DNA of 64,000 bases. Origin: JBJXHN01 sp046233135. GTDB taxonomy: Bacteria; Pseudomonadota; Alphaproteobacteria; Rhodospirillales; Rhodospirillaceae. The stretch is taken from assembly GCA_046233135.1 (NCBI GenBank), contig JBJXHN010000001.1, forward strand, positions 744,001 through 808,000, read 5' to 3'. Positions 7,598-16,362 of the stretch are shown here, in pieces (position 1 is the first letter of the stretch; every line of letters starts with the position of its first letter). The position numbers were made by a program, and so were the translations under genes. The notes beneath the pieces are model-generated. The model made no database searches. It was not told where the DNA came from and was given only the letters and a program-made list of their open reading frames with translations.

Positions 7598-10024
7598 CTA
7601 CCACCGGTACTTCAGGGTGCCGACGACCGTCCGCCCCTGGCCGTAGTTACAGAAATTGGGGGCGTTGCAGGTGTAGGTGGTCTTGTCGAACAGGTTGGAG
7701 ACATTGACCGCCGCGCTCAGCCCCGCGACCTGGGGGGCGATGTTGGCGAAGTCGTAGCGCAGGGTCGCATCGGCCACCACGTAGCCGGGGACCTTCTGGG
7801 TGTTGGCCGGATCGGCGTAGGTCTCGCCCACATAGCGCACACCCGCACCCAGACCGATCCCCTTCGCCGGCCCGTCCTGCACGGTGTAGTCCGCCCAGGC
7901 CGACCCGGTCAGGCGGGCGACGGATACCGGCCGCTTGCCCAGGTCGGTCCCGTTGCTCTCCGTCACTTCCGGATCCACCCAGGACACGCCGCCGATCAGG
8001 TTCAAACCGTCGATGGGGCTGAGCTTGGCTTCGAACTCCAGGCCTCTGGACCGCACCTCGCCGCTTTGCACATAGGCGTTGGGCATCACCGAGGCGGGAT
8101 CCTGGGTCAGCACATTCTGCTTGGTCAGCTGGAAGGCGGACAGAGTGAACAGGGCGTCCATCCCCGGAGGCTGATACTTCACCCCCACCTCGTACTGCTC
8201 GCCGGTGGTGGGTTCGAAGGGGTCGCCATAGGCGTTGGCGGTCACCGTCGGATCGAACGAGGTGGAATAGCTGGCATAGGGGGCAATGCCATTATCGAAG
8301 GCATAGACCAGCCCCGCCCGCCAGGTGAACTTGGCGATGGTTTCGTCGGTATGGCTGCCGGCCAGCAGGTTGTCGTTGGTGATATTGGCGATATCGACCC
8401 GGCCCCCCAGCAGCACACTGAGGTTACCGAAGGTGACCTGATCCTGGCCGTAGATCCCCACCAGGTTCTGCACCAGATCCGCGCTGGTATAGGCCGCCGG
8501 GCGGGTGATCGGCTGGTCGTAGTCGGGATCAAGGACATCCAGGCCGGGCGCCGCGCCGAACCCCTGGACCTGCTGCCAGTTGCTCCACTGGTAGTCGACC
8601 CCGGCAATCACGCCGTGGCCCAGCGGGCCGGTGGCGAAGTCCTTGTGGATATTGGTGTCCACGTTGACCGCGTCCATCTGCTCTTCCGACCACAGGGCGT
8701 AGCGGTTCAGGGTGCGGTTATCGGCCTGGAAGCCCGAGGAATAGACGCTGGCGGAGTCCAGGGTCATGTGCAGATAGCGCAGGTTCTGATGCAGGCGCCA
8801 GCCGTCGCCGAAGTCGTGGCGGAAGTCGTAGCCCAGGCCGACCTGGGTGCGGTCGAACTCCTCGAAATTGGGGGAGCCGTCGAAGAAGTCCCGGGGGATC
8901 GCCCCATAGGGATTGGGCAGGATGGTGCCGCTGGACGGCAGAACCCCGTAATACCCGCCCTCGGGGTCCCGCTGATAGTGGCCCAGCACGGTCAGCGAAG
9001 TGCCCGCATTCGGCCGCCAGGTGATGGAGGGCGCAATGGAGATCCGCTCCTCTTCCGTCATCTGGACCGAGGTATCGGACATCTTGCCCATGCCCGAGAT
9101 GCGGTAGAGCACCGTGCCGTCGTCGTCCACCGGTCCGCCGGTATCGAAGCCCGCCTGCAGCAGGTCATTGCTGCCGGTAACGAATTCCACCTCGTGGAAG
9201 GTCTCCTCGGTCGGCCGCTTGGTGACCATGTTGACGATCCCGCCCAGCGGCGTCTGGCCGTAAAGCACCGACGCCGGCCCCTTCAGGACCTCCACCCGCT
9301 CCAGGGAGTAGGCTTCCGCCTGGGGGATCAGGTACCCGGTGCTGGCGCGGGGCAGCCGCAGGCCGTCCAGGTACTGGAAGCTGTCGGTGGGGGCGCCGAA
9401 GCCCCGGAAATAGATCTGGTCGAAGCGGGAGATGTCGCCCCGCACATCGGCGGTGACGCCGGGCGTGTAGCGCAGCACCTCGCGCACCTGCCGCGCGCCC
9501 TGGCGCTCCATCTGTTCCCGCCCCACCACGTTGATGGTCTGGGGGGTTTTCAGGATCGGCGTGTCGGTCTTGGTGGCCGTCGCGCTCTGGCGGGCGACAA
9601 TGCCGGTGACCGGACCCAAGGCGGTTTCCCCCTGCCCCTCCACGGTAATCGGCTGCAAGACCGTGGTTTCCTCGACGCCGGTGGCCGGGTCGAAGACCTG
9701 GACGGTGGTGGGATTGCTGAAACGGAAGGTCAGTCCCGAGCCGTTCAGCACCGTTTCCAGCGCTTCGACGGCGGTCATCTCGCCTTGCACCGGCCCACCG
9801 GTGGCGGTGATCGCCCGGGTCTCCCGGAAAACCACCGACAGGCCGGTGATCCGGCCGATGTCGTTGACCGCCTGGGGGACGGGTTTGGCCGGGATATCAA
9901 ACGTAAAGCGCTGGTCCGCCGCCTGGGCTTGCGCCTGCGCCACGGAAATGGAAACGCTGCTCGTGGTCGCCAGAAGCGCGGCCATCAGCAGATATCCCGC
10001 CCCGCGCATCCCATATCTCTTCAT
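7598..10024 (-). CDS. TonB-dependent siderophore receptor with signalling (STN) domain
   Basis: 808 aa from the ATG at 10024, giving a clean signal peptide that ends near AQAQA. An in-frame GTG lies 28 codons upstream but would bury the signal peptide. Order of parts: STN/secretin-like signalling domain (about residues 40-112), TonB-box/plug region (about 130-275, with YTPGVTADVRGD and VEVLKGPASVLYGQTPLGGIVN), then a 22-strand barrel ending in LKYRW. The pattern TYTCNAPNFCNYGQGR before the last strand is usual in ferrichrome/ferrioxamine-type receptors, so a hydroxamate siderophore is likely. The STN domain should talk to the FecR protein encoded upstream. Confidence 0.95.
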   Translation of the reverse strand: MKRYGMRGAGYLLMAALLATTSSVSISVAQAQAQAADQRFTFDIPAKPVPQAVNDIGRITGLSVVFRETRAITATGGPVQGEMTAVEALETVLNGSGLTFRFSNPTTVQVFDPATGVEETTVLQPITVEGQGETALGPVTGIVARQSATATKTDTPILKTPQTINVVGREQMERQGARQVREVLRYTPGVTADVRGDISRFDQIYFRGFGAPTDSFQYLDGLRLPRASTGYLIPQAEAYSLERVEVLKGPASVLYGQTPLGGIVNMVTKRPTEETFHEVEFVTGSNDLLQAGFDTGGPVDDDGTVLYRISGMGKMSDTSVQMTEEERISIAPSITWRPNAGTSLTVLGHYQRDPEGGYYGVLPSSGTILPNPYGAIPRDFFDGSPNFEEFDRTQVGLGYDFRHDFGDGWRLHQNLRYLHMTLDSASVYSSGFQADNRTLNRYALWSEEQMDAVNVDTNIHKDFATGPLGHGVIAGVDYQWSNWQQVQGFGAAPGLDVLDPDYDQPITRPAAYTSADLVQNLVGIYGQDQVTFGNLSVLLGGRVDIANITNDNLLAGSHTDETIAKFTWRAGLVYAFDNGIAPYASYSTSFDPTVTANAYGDPFEPTTGEQYEVGVKYQPPGMDALFTLSAFQLTKQNVLTQDPASVMPNAYVQSGEVRSRGLEFEAKLSPIDGLNLIGGVSWVDPEVTESNGTDLGKRPVSVARLTGSAWADYTVQDGPAKGIGLGAGVRYVGETYADPANTQKVPGYVVADATLRYDFANIAPQVAGLSAAVNVSNLFDKTTYTCNAPNFCNYGQGRTVVGTLKYRW

Positions 10025-10074
10025 TCCTCGTCGCCCTCTTGCCCATGAATTTCCGCGAGCACGGGCGGCGTCAT
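10021..10074 (-). CDS. Possible 17-codon leader ORF coupled to the receptor gene
   Basis: An ATG at 10074 lies 2-3 nt after a good Shine-Dalgarno run (AGGGAGAAGG). It opens a 17-codon frame (MTPPVLAEIHGQEGDEE) whose TGA overlaps the receptor ATG exactly as ATGA. The receptor itself has only GAGGA touching its ATG, a poor spacing, so coupling through this small frame would explain how it is translated. Seen in sequence only; no peptide is known. Confidence 0.4.
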   Translation of the reverse strand: MTPPVLAEIHGQEGDEE

Positions 10075-10187
10075 CGCCTTCTCCCTGTCGTGCTCTCCTT
10101 TCCTTCACGGATGAAAGAGGCCGTCACCGAACCCCGTTAGCGCACTTTTTTGAAGAAATCTAATAACCCATCTCACCTATTGGGTCG

Positions 10188-11204
10188 TTAAGGGGATGAA
10201 ATCACCGTCAGCCGGCCTGCCAGGGTGGTCATCTTGAATCCCACGCTGGCCTGCAACGAGGCCAGGGCGGCTTCCGTGTCAGCCAGCGGGAAACTGCCGG
10301 TCACCCGCACCGCTGCCAGAGTGTCGGTGGTGATGACGATGCGGCCGGGGCGGTAGCGTTCCACTTCGCGGATCACCCGGGCCAGGGGTGCGCGGTAGAA
10401 GACGTAGCGACCGCCGTGCCAGGCCAGGGCGTCGTCCAGATTGACCGTCTCCACCTGGCGGATCCCATTCGGGCCGAACGCCACCTGCTGGCCGGGGACA
10501 ATGACCGTCGGGGGCACATGGCCGCCCGCCGGACCGGCGGAAACCGCAACACTGCCGCGCTCCAGCGTGACCACACCGCCATCGTCCACCAGCCGCACAT
10601 CGAACCGGGTCCCGAGCACGCGCACCTCTCCCCCGGCGGCGGCAACGACGAAGGGTTCATCCGAATGCGCCACCTCGAAGAAGGCCGCGCCGCGCAGCAG
10701 CCGCACCCGCCGTTCACCCGGGTGGTCTTCTTCCACCAGCAGGGCACTATCCGCATCCAGCAGCACGGTGGATCCGTCCGACAAGGTCAGGCTCCGGCGC
10801 TCCCCCCGCTCGGTCACGTGGTCGGCGGCGAGATCCTGAAGCAGATTGGGCCGTTCCAGCCAGGTGGCCCCCGCCAGCAACAGAACCAGCAGGATGCTGA
10901 GCGCACTGAGGCCCCGGAAAGCCTTCTTCTCCCGCCGGGCCTTGTCCATCACCGCCAGATAGCCGGCCAGCTCGTCGGCTTCTTCCGCCGCCAGCCGCAG
11001 GGCCGGGGTCTCCGCCTCCGTCCACGCGGCTTCCACGGCCCGGTACGCCTGATCATGGGCGGGATCGGCCGCGCGCCACGTCTCCACGGCCGCGCGGCGC
11101 CGGGCAGAGGGCGTGTCGAGCAGGGAGACGAACAGGGTTCGGGCTTCCTCGCGGATCTCGCTGTCCGTCCGCTGCGGCTGGCCCTGGCTATCGGCGGCGG
11201 TCAT
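10188..11204 (-). CDS. fecR: FecR-family anti-sigma / sigma regulator
   Basis: 338 aa; ATG at 11204 overlaps the fecI stop (ATGA). N-terminal cytoplasmic DUF4880 region (EARTLFVSLLDTPSARRR, with W residues of the sigma-binding helix), one membrane helix (about residues 98-116, LSALSILLVLLLAGATWL), the FecR domain (SLTLSDGSTVLLDADSAL ... FFEVAHSDEPFVV ... VRVLGTRFDVRL) and a C-terminal STN-like DUF4974 region. It passes the occupied-receptor signal from the periplasm to FecI (established for the family). Its target is most likely the receptor gene directly downstream. Confidence 0.93.
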   Translation of the reverse strand: MTAADSQGQPQRTDSEIREEARTLFVSLLDTPSARRRAAVETWRAADPAHDQAYRAVEAAWTEAETPALRLAAEEADELAGYLAVMDKARREKKAFRGLSALSILLVLLLAGATWLERPNLLQDLAADHVTERGERRSLTLSDGSTVLLDADSALLVEEDHPGERRVRLLRGAAFFEVAHSDEPFVVAAAGGEVRVLGTRFDVRLVDDGGVVTLERGSVAVSAGPAGGHVPPTVIVPGQQVAFGPNGIRQVETVNLDDALAWHGGRYVFYRAPLARVIREVERYRPGRIVITTDTLAAVRVTGSFPLADTEAALASLQASVGFKMTTLAGRLTVISSP

Positions 11205-11719
11205 CGGTGATCGGGGGCCGTTCCCCGCCCTGCGGCCTCGGAACAAGCCCGGACGGCCCGTGCCATATGTTTTTCCACCGCCCGCTTGGACATCCCCATG
11301 GCCATGGCGATCTCGGCGAAACTGCGCCCGTGGATGCGGTTCAGAAAGAAGACATGGCGGGTTTTCCTGGGCAGGGCCGCAAGCGCCTGATCCATGGACC
11401 GGACAGCCTGACGCGCGGCGACCAGGTCGTCCGCCGCCGCCGGGGCGACACCCACCTGGACTGGCAGAATGCCGCCCAGCGCCTCCGCCCGGGTCCTCTC
11501 GGCGCGGATGTGATCGATGGCAGCATTGCGGGCGCAGCGGCTGAGGTAGGCCGCCGAATCCCCCTTCCAGTCGATGGCGCGTTCCCAAAGGCGCAGGAAG
11601 ATATCCTGCACCAGATCACCCGCCGTGCTCCGGCAGCCGACCCGACGCGATATCTGCCGTTCCAGCCGGTCGTGCTCCGTCGCATAAAGCGCCGCTATTT
11701 CCTCGCTTTTCGAGGTCAT
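11201..11719 (-). CDS. fecI: ECF sigma factor, FecI type
   Basis: 172 aa from the ATG at 11719 (MTSKSEEIAALYATEH), a normal length for the family. In-frame starts up to 11869 would add residues unlike the family. Region 2: AGDLVQDIFLRLWERA followed by YLSRCARNAAIDHIRAERTR. Region 4: ALAALPRKTRHVFFLNRIHGRSFAEIAMAMGMSKRAVEKHMARA. It directs RNA polymerase to siderophore-uptake promoters when FecR signals. It overlaps fecR. A Fur/Mur-like dyad lies about 70 nt upstream, as expected for iron control. Confidence 0.93.
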   Translation of the reverse strand: MTSKSEEIAALYATEHDRLERQISRRVGCRSTAGDLVQDIFLRLWERAIDWKGDSAAYLSRCARNAAIDHIRAERTRAEALGGILPVQVGVAPAAADDLVAARQAVRSMDQALAALPRKTRHVFFLNRIHGRSFAEIAMAMGMSKRAVEKHMARAVRACSEAAGRGTAPDHR

Positions 11720-11787
11720 GTCGTTACCAGCACCCCGCATCAGGGAAGAAAAAGAACCCATGGCGCCCAGAAGAGGTCGCCCGAAAA

Positions 11788-11802
11788 TGCAATTCATTCG
11801 CA
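11788..11802 (-). promoter_or_regulatory. Candidate Fur/Mur-type operator upstream of fecI
   Basis: On the minus strand TGCGAATGAATTGCA is an imperfect dyad (TGC...GCA with matching inner positions). It resembles the TGCAAAT-type boxes of alphaproteobacterial Fur/Mur proteins. It lies about 70 nt before the fecI start. The position fits iron repression; the call rests on resemblance only. Confidence 0.4.
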
Positions 11803-11880
11803 ATATCGGGTATAGAGCGGGGATTTGCGGTCTGTCCAGGATTTTGTCGGGTTGACCGGGTCGCGGCAAGACAGCGCCGT

Positions 11881-12936
11881 TTACGGCACCATTTCGGCTT
11901 CCATCAGCATGCGCAGCAGCACGGCCCCTTCCTGCCCCGCCGTATCCAGATAGGCAGCCTCGGCGGAGGGGCGCAAACGGGTGCGGAACTGGTGCCGCCG
12001 TTCCGGGGTCATATCCCGGATCACCAGACCGACCTTTTTCAGCGCGTCCAGGGCTTGGGCCGCCTCTGCGGCCTTGCGCTGCTCCAGCAGCGGGGCGGCG
12101 TCTTCAAAAGCGCGGACGATCACCTGCCGCCACGTCTCGGGCAAGGAATTCCACCAGGCCGGATTGAACAACACCACATCTTCAAGGCCTGCATGATCGG
12201 ACAGCAACAGCCCCACCTGGTCTTCGTAGAAGCCCATGTTCAGGATGGTATCCAGCGGGTTTTCCTGGCCGTCGACCGCTTTGTCGTGCAGGGCCTGCTT
12301 CACCTCCCGGAACGGCAGGGGCACGGCGGTGGCCCCCAGCGCCTGGACCTGGGCGATCAGAATAGGCGAATTCATCACCCGAAAGCGCCGCCCCTGGAAA
12401 TCCTTCCAGCCGTCCAGTTCCACATTGGCGGTGAAGTGCTTGCGCCCGTTGGGCCACAGGGCCACCCCGTGCAGGCCGCGCTGGTCGAAGGTTTGCAGCA
12501 CCGCACGCCCGAAAGCCCCCTGCCGTATGGCCGCCGCTGCCGCCGGATCGGACGGCACCGCACCGGGCAGGTCCAGGATCCCGCAGGCCGGATTGACCTT
12601 GCTGGCGAATGCGGCCGGCGCCACGGTGGCCTCCAGCGATCCCTTCTGCACCGCATCCAGCATATCCGCCTGGGTGCCCAGCTGACCGGAGGGATAAAGC
12701 ATGAAGCTCACCGCCCCGCCGGTCTGTTCGGCCACCTGCCGCGCCACCTGGGCCAGCACCTCGTGCCGGGCCTGATCGGGCGATTCCAGATGGCCGATCC
12801 GGGCGACAAAAGTCGTCCCGGTTTCGGCGGCAAGGGTAGCGCCGGCGGACGAAACAAATCCCCAGACAAGGGCAAGGGTCCCGAGAACAAGGGATAACGC
12901 CGTCACAAGGACGGGGGGTAATCGAGTGGTCTCCAC
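11881..12936 (-). CDS. TRAP transporter solute-binding protein, DctP family (orphan)
   Basis: 351 aa; GTG start with AGAGG 8 nt upstream; signal sequence in the first 35 residues. DctP-family marks: FVARIGHLESPDQARHEVL, then FMLYPSGQLGTQADMLDAVQKGSLE, then GWKDFQGRRFRVMNSPIL with the substrate-carboxylate Arg of the family, then VDGQENPLDTILNMGFYE. No DctQ/DctM membrane subunits are nearby, so it must pair with a permease elsewhere or act as a sensor-linked binding protein. It lies between parC and fecI with no clear operon partner. Confidence 0.9.
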   Translation of the reverse strand: METTRLPPVLVTALSLVLGTLALVWGFVSSAGATLAAETGTTFVARIGHLESPDQARHEVLAQVARQVAEQTGGAVSFMLYPSGQLGTQADMLDAVQKGSLEATVAPAAFASKVNPACGILDLPGAVPSDPAAAAAIRQGAFGRAVLQTFDQRGLHGVALWPNGRKHFTANVELDGWKDFQGRRFRVMNSPILIAQVQALGATAVPLPFREVKQALHDKAVDGQENPLDTILNMGFYEDQVGLLLSDHAGLEDVVLFNPAWWNSLPETWRQVIVRAFEDAAPLLEQRKAAEAAQALDALKKVGLVIRDMTPERRHQFRTRLRPSAEAAYLDTAGQEGAVLLRMLMEAEMVP

Positions 12937-13013
12937 GACAGGGCCTCTTCAAGGAAGGGGGCGCTGCACCATAGTCCACTGCTCGCCCGCATTCGTCATC
13001 CGAAAGTTCTGAG

Positions 13014-15254
13014 TCACACCGTCCCGTCACCAAAGGAGTTGGTGCGCGGGAAACCGGTGGGCGGCAGGCGCCCCACCTGGGCGCGGGTGGCCAACCAGGG
13101 GCGCAGGTCGGTTTCCGTTCGGGTGCGCTCTCCGGATTTCCAGGTCAGGCCGCTTTCCAGCACGAAGGTCTTGGCATCCGCCAGCTTGCCTTCCTTGTAG
13201 CGCTGCAGTTGCAGGCCCTTGCCCCGGGTCATCACCGGGATCTGGTCCAGCGGGAAGATCAGCAACTTTCGGTTGGTGCCGACAATGGCCAGATGGTCGC
13301 CGGCCACCACCGCGCACAGGGCCGCCCGGTCGCCGTCGGAAACGGTCAGCACCTGCTTGCCCGCCTTGGTCTGGGCCAGCACATCCTTCTCGTCCACCTG
13401 GAAGCCACGCCCGGTCTGGGTCACCAGCAACAGGCGCCGCTCCGGATCGTGCACCCGCACGGACACGATATCCGCCTCGTTGGGCAGATCGACCATCAGG
13501 CGGATCGGCTCCCCGAACCCCCGGCCGCGCGGCAGCCGGTCACAGGCCAGGGTGTAGAACCGCCCCGCCGAGTCCAGGATCACCAGCTTGTCCGTGGTCT
13601 GGGCGTGCAGGCTGAGCAGCAGGGAATCGCCGTCCTTGAACTTGGTGTCCTCCCCGGCATCCTGATGGCCGCGCAGCGCCCTGATCCACCCCTTGGACGA
13701 CAGCAGCACGGTAATCGGTTCCCGCTCCACCATCGCTTCGATGGGCACCACCACCGCCGTCGGCGCCGATCCGATCTCGGTCCGGCGCTTGCCCAGCGGG
13801 GTTTCCGGGCCGTAGACCTTGCGGATCTCGCGGATCTGCTTGGCGATGGCCGACCACTGCTTGCCTTCGTCGGCCAGCAGCCCTTCCAGCTGCTCCTTCT
13901 CCGCCGTCAGGTCCGCATGTTCCTTGCGCAGCTCCATTTCCTCCAGCCGGCGCAAAGAGCGCAGGCGCAGGTTCAGGATCGCTTCCGCCTGCACGTCGGT
14001 CAGGTCGAAGGTGCGCATCAGCTCGGCCTTGGGCTCGTCCTCCTCGCGGATGATCCGGATCACCTCGTCGAGGTTCAGGAAGGCGATCAGGTAGCCGTCC
14101 AGCACCTCCAGCCGATGGATGATCTTGCCCAGGCGATGTCGGGAGCGCCGCCCCAGAACCACCAGCCGGTGATCGAGGAAGGCTTGCAGGGCCTCCTTCA
14201 GGCTCATCACCCGCGGCGTGCAGTCGGCGTCGAGCACGTTGAGGTTCAGGTTGAAGCGGGTTTCAAGGTCGGTCTGCCGAAACAGCTGCTCCATCAGCAT
14301 GTCGGCATCGACGGTGCGCGCGCGCGGCTCCAGCACCAGCCGCACGTCGTCGGTGCTTTCGTCGCGCACGTCGGCCAGAATCGGCAGCTTGCGGCTGTTG
14401 ATCAGCTCGGCGATGCGTTCAACCAGCTTGGCCTTCTGGATCTGGTAGGGGATTTCCGTCACCACGATCTGATACAGGCCGTGGGACAGGGCCTCTTTCT
14501 CCCACCTTGCGCGCACCCGCATCGCCCCGCGCCCGGTGGCATAGGCCTCGCGGATCGCTTCTGCGCTTTCGGTCAGCACGCCGCCGGTGGGGAAATCCGG
14601 CCCCCTTACCCATTCCAGCAAGGCATCGGGCGGGCAGTCGGGCTTCTTGATCAGATGCAGCAGGGCATCGCACAGTTCGGCCACATTGTGGGGCGGAATA
14701 TTGGTGGCCATGCCCACCGCGATCCCCGAAGACCCGTTGGCCAGCAGGTTGGGGAAGGCGGCCGGCATCACCACCGGCTCTTCTTCCTCGCCGTCGTAGG
14801 TGGCCCGCAAATCCACTGCATCTTCGTCAAGCCCTTCCATCAGGGCCGTGGCGACGGTGGTCAGGCGGGATTCCGTGTACCGCATGGCCGCCGCGTTATC
14901 GCCGTCGATATTGCCGAAGTTCCCCTGCCCTTCCACCAGCGGATAGCGGACGGCGAAGTCCTGGGCCAGACGCACCAGGGCCTCATAGACCGCCGCGTCG
15001 CCGTGCGGGTGATACTTACCGATCACATCCCCGACCACGCGGGCGCACTTCTTGAAGCCCCCCGTCGGGTCCAGCCGCAGCATGCGCATCGCATACAGCA
15101 GGCGCCGGTGCACCGGCTTCAGCCCGTCGCGCACATCGGGCAGCGACCGCGACACGATGGTCGACAGGGCATAGGCCAAATAGCGCTCGGACAGCGCCTT
15201 GGACAGGGGAATCGGTTCAATCTCCGACGGCTTGGCGGCCGGGGTTTTGCTCAT
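13014..15254 (-). CDS. parC: DNA topoisomerase IV subunit A
   Basis: 746 aa, the usual ParC length. N-terminal breakage-reunion domain with the DNA-linking Tyr126 in AAMRYTESRLT, and the quinolone-pocket region GKYHPHGDAAVYE (79-91), in which Ala87 stands where E. coli ParC has Ser80. The C-terminal beta-pinwheel has the degenerate repeats of ParC (SSKGWIRALRGHQ, TQTGRGFQVDE, TRGKGLQLQRY) and no GyrA box, which separates it from GyrA. With ParE it decatenates daughter chromosomes. Downstream of recO on the same strand. Confidence 0.97.
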   Translation of the reverse strand: MSKTPAAKPSEIEPIPLSKALSERYLAYALSTIVSRSLPDVRDGLKPVHRRLLYAMRMLRLDPTGGFKKCARVVGDVIGKYHPHGDAAVYEALVRLAQDFAVRYPLVEGQGNFGNIDGDNAAAMRYTESRLTTVATALMEGLDEDAVDLRATYDGEEEEPVVMPAAFPNLLANGSSGIAVGMATNIPPHNVAELCDALLHLIKKPDCPPDALLEWVRGPDFPTGGVLTESAEAIREAYATGRGAMRVRARWEKEALSHGLYQIVVTEIPYQIQKAKLVERIAELINSRKLPILADVRDESTDDVRLVLEPRARTVDADMLMEQLFRQTDLETRFNLNLNVLDADCTPRVMSLKEALQAFLDHRLVVLGRRSRHRLGKIIHRLEVLDGYLIAFLNLDEVIRIIREEDEPKAELMRTFDLTDVQAEAILNLRLRSLRRLEEMELRKEHADLTAEKEQLEGLLADEGKQWSAIAKQIREIRKVYGPETPLGKRRTEIGSAPTAVVVPIEAMVEREPITVLLSSKGWIRALRGHQDAGEDTKFKDGDSLLLSLHAQTTDKLVILDSAGRFYTLACDRLPRGRGFGEPIRLMVDLPNEADIVSVRVHDPERRLLLVTQTGRGFQVDEKDVLAQTKAGKQVLTVSDGDRAALCAVVAGDHLAIVGTNRKLLIFPLDQIPVMTRGKGLQLQRYKEGKLADAKTFVLESGLTWKSGERTRTETDLRPWLATRAQVGRLPPTGFPRTNSFGDGTV

Positions 15255-15302
15255 GGGATACGGTGCTTCGGGTCCGGTGGAGGAAGGAGAAGGCTGTAAG
15301 AC

Positions 15303-16067
15303 TCAGGGATCACCACATATGGTATCCCACAGGGCCAGACGGTCAAGGAATCGTTGACGCGCAGCGGGAATCCGCCGGCCGTGGGGATGCAGCAGATGGG
15401 CGTCCAGAAAGTGGCCGGTCAGGCGGGTCGCCGCCGCCACCTCTCCGGCGCCGGCGGGCCGGGCTTCCGGGTCCGGATCGGGCAGGAAGGCCGGCAGGGG
15501 CAGCAGGCGGTTCAGATAGGGTTGGGCGGCGGCACGGCTGACCGCCCGGCCACTGCGCGGCGAAACATGGGTCAGATCCTCCGTCACTCCCGTGGCCGCA
15601 CAGCAGCTCAGATCAAGGCCGAAGCCCATTTCCGTCAGCAGGGCCAGTTCCCAGCGGGCATAGGCCCCGGCCCAGACCAGTCGCTCCGGCTCGTGGGCCA
15701 GCGCGTCGATCAGGCTCAGCAGCCCCTGGAACAGCGGACCGTGGGGCTCGCGCTCCGGCAAGACGGCTTCGGCCAGCGCGCAGGCGGCCGACAGGGCCGC
15801 CAGCCGGTCCCGGTCGCCCATCAGCCCGCCGGCGACACTGGCCAGGGGCTCCAGGGACAGGGTGCCCAGATGGTCTTCCAGCCGGGCCTTCCAATGGACA
15901 TCGACAACCGTGCCCGGCTCCAGCGCGCCCCGCAGCCGGCGGCCACGCGCGCCGCGCACCAGGCCGGCGTGGCGGCCCCGGGTCAGGGTCAGCAGGGACA
16001 GAATGGCCGCGTCCTCGCCATGGGCGCGCGCGCCCAGCAGGATCGCCCGGTCCTCCCACTCGATCAC
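15303..16067 (-). CDS. recO: DNA repair protein RecO
   Basis: 254 aa; GTG start with GGGAGGG 5 nt upstream. N-terminal OB-fold (MIEWEDRAILLGARAHGEDAAILSLLT..., ARGRRLRGALEPGTVVDVHWKARLEDHLGTLSLE), then the helical region with one visible Cys pair (LSCCAATG) in place of a full zinc site. RecO loads RecA with RecF/RecR at gaps. It belongs to the rnc-era-recO cluster. Confidence 0.95.
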   Translation of the reverse strand: MIEWEDRAILLGARAHGEDAAILSLLTLTRGRHAGLVRGARGRRLRGALEPGTVVDVHWKARLEDHLGTLSLEPLASVAGGLMGDRDRLAALSAACALAEAVLPEREPHGPLFQGLLSLIDALAHEPERLVWAGAYARWELALLTEMGFGLDLSCCAATGVTEDLTHVSPRSGRAVSRAAAQPYLNRLLPLPAFLPDPDPEARPAGAGEVAAATRLTGHFLDAHLLHPHGRRIPAARQRFLDRLALWDTICGDP

Positions 16068-16119
16068 CGCACCCTCCCCGCCGACGGGGGATGGGCGCGG
16101 AGCCGGGCGGCGGCGCAGA

Positions 16120-16290
16120 TCAGATGATCAGCATGGCCAGCCCGGCGGCGAGACAGAGGATGCCGCCGAACACGGCAATGGCGGCGGCCCACTGGGGAAT
16201 ACGGGTCCGCCAGCGTCCGCTGATCACCGCGAGCTGGGCCACGCCGGCCCACAAGAAGACGATGGACCATAGGTTTACCGTCGTGCTCAC
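16120..16290 (-). CDS. Small two-helix membrane protein between era and recO
   Basis: 56 aa from a GTG at 16290 with AGGGGG about 7 nt upstream. Two hydrophobic segments (NLWSIVFLWAGVAQLAVI and AAAIAVFGGILCLAAGLAMLII) are linked by a short basic loop RWRTRIPQW. An upstream in-frame ATG at 16338 would add 16 residues with no membrane character. Small integral membrane protein of unknown role, co-oriented with era and recO. Confidence 0.55.
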   Translation of the reverse strand: MSTTVNLWSIVFLWAGVAQLAVISGRWRTRIPQWAAAIAVFGGILCLAAGLAMLII

Positions 16291-16362
16291 TGTCCGCCCC
16301 CTGCCGCTGTTCCGGACTACGGGGATTGCCGGAGCCACGCCGCACCAGGGCGGACCGGCGCG

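Noticed and set aside
6506..10048. Very long open frame (1180 codons) on the plus strand
   Set aside because: It runs antisense to the permease and TonB receptor genes. The product is low-complexity Arg/Gly/His/Gln-rich with no domain, the usual shadow of a high-GC gene.
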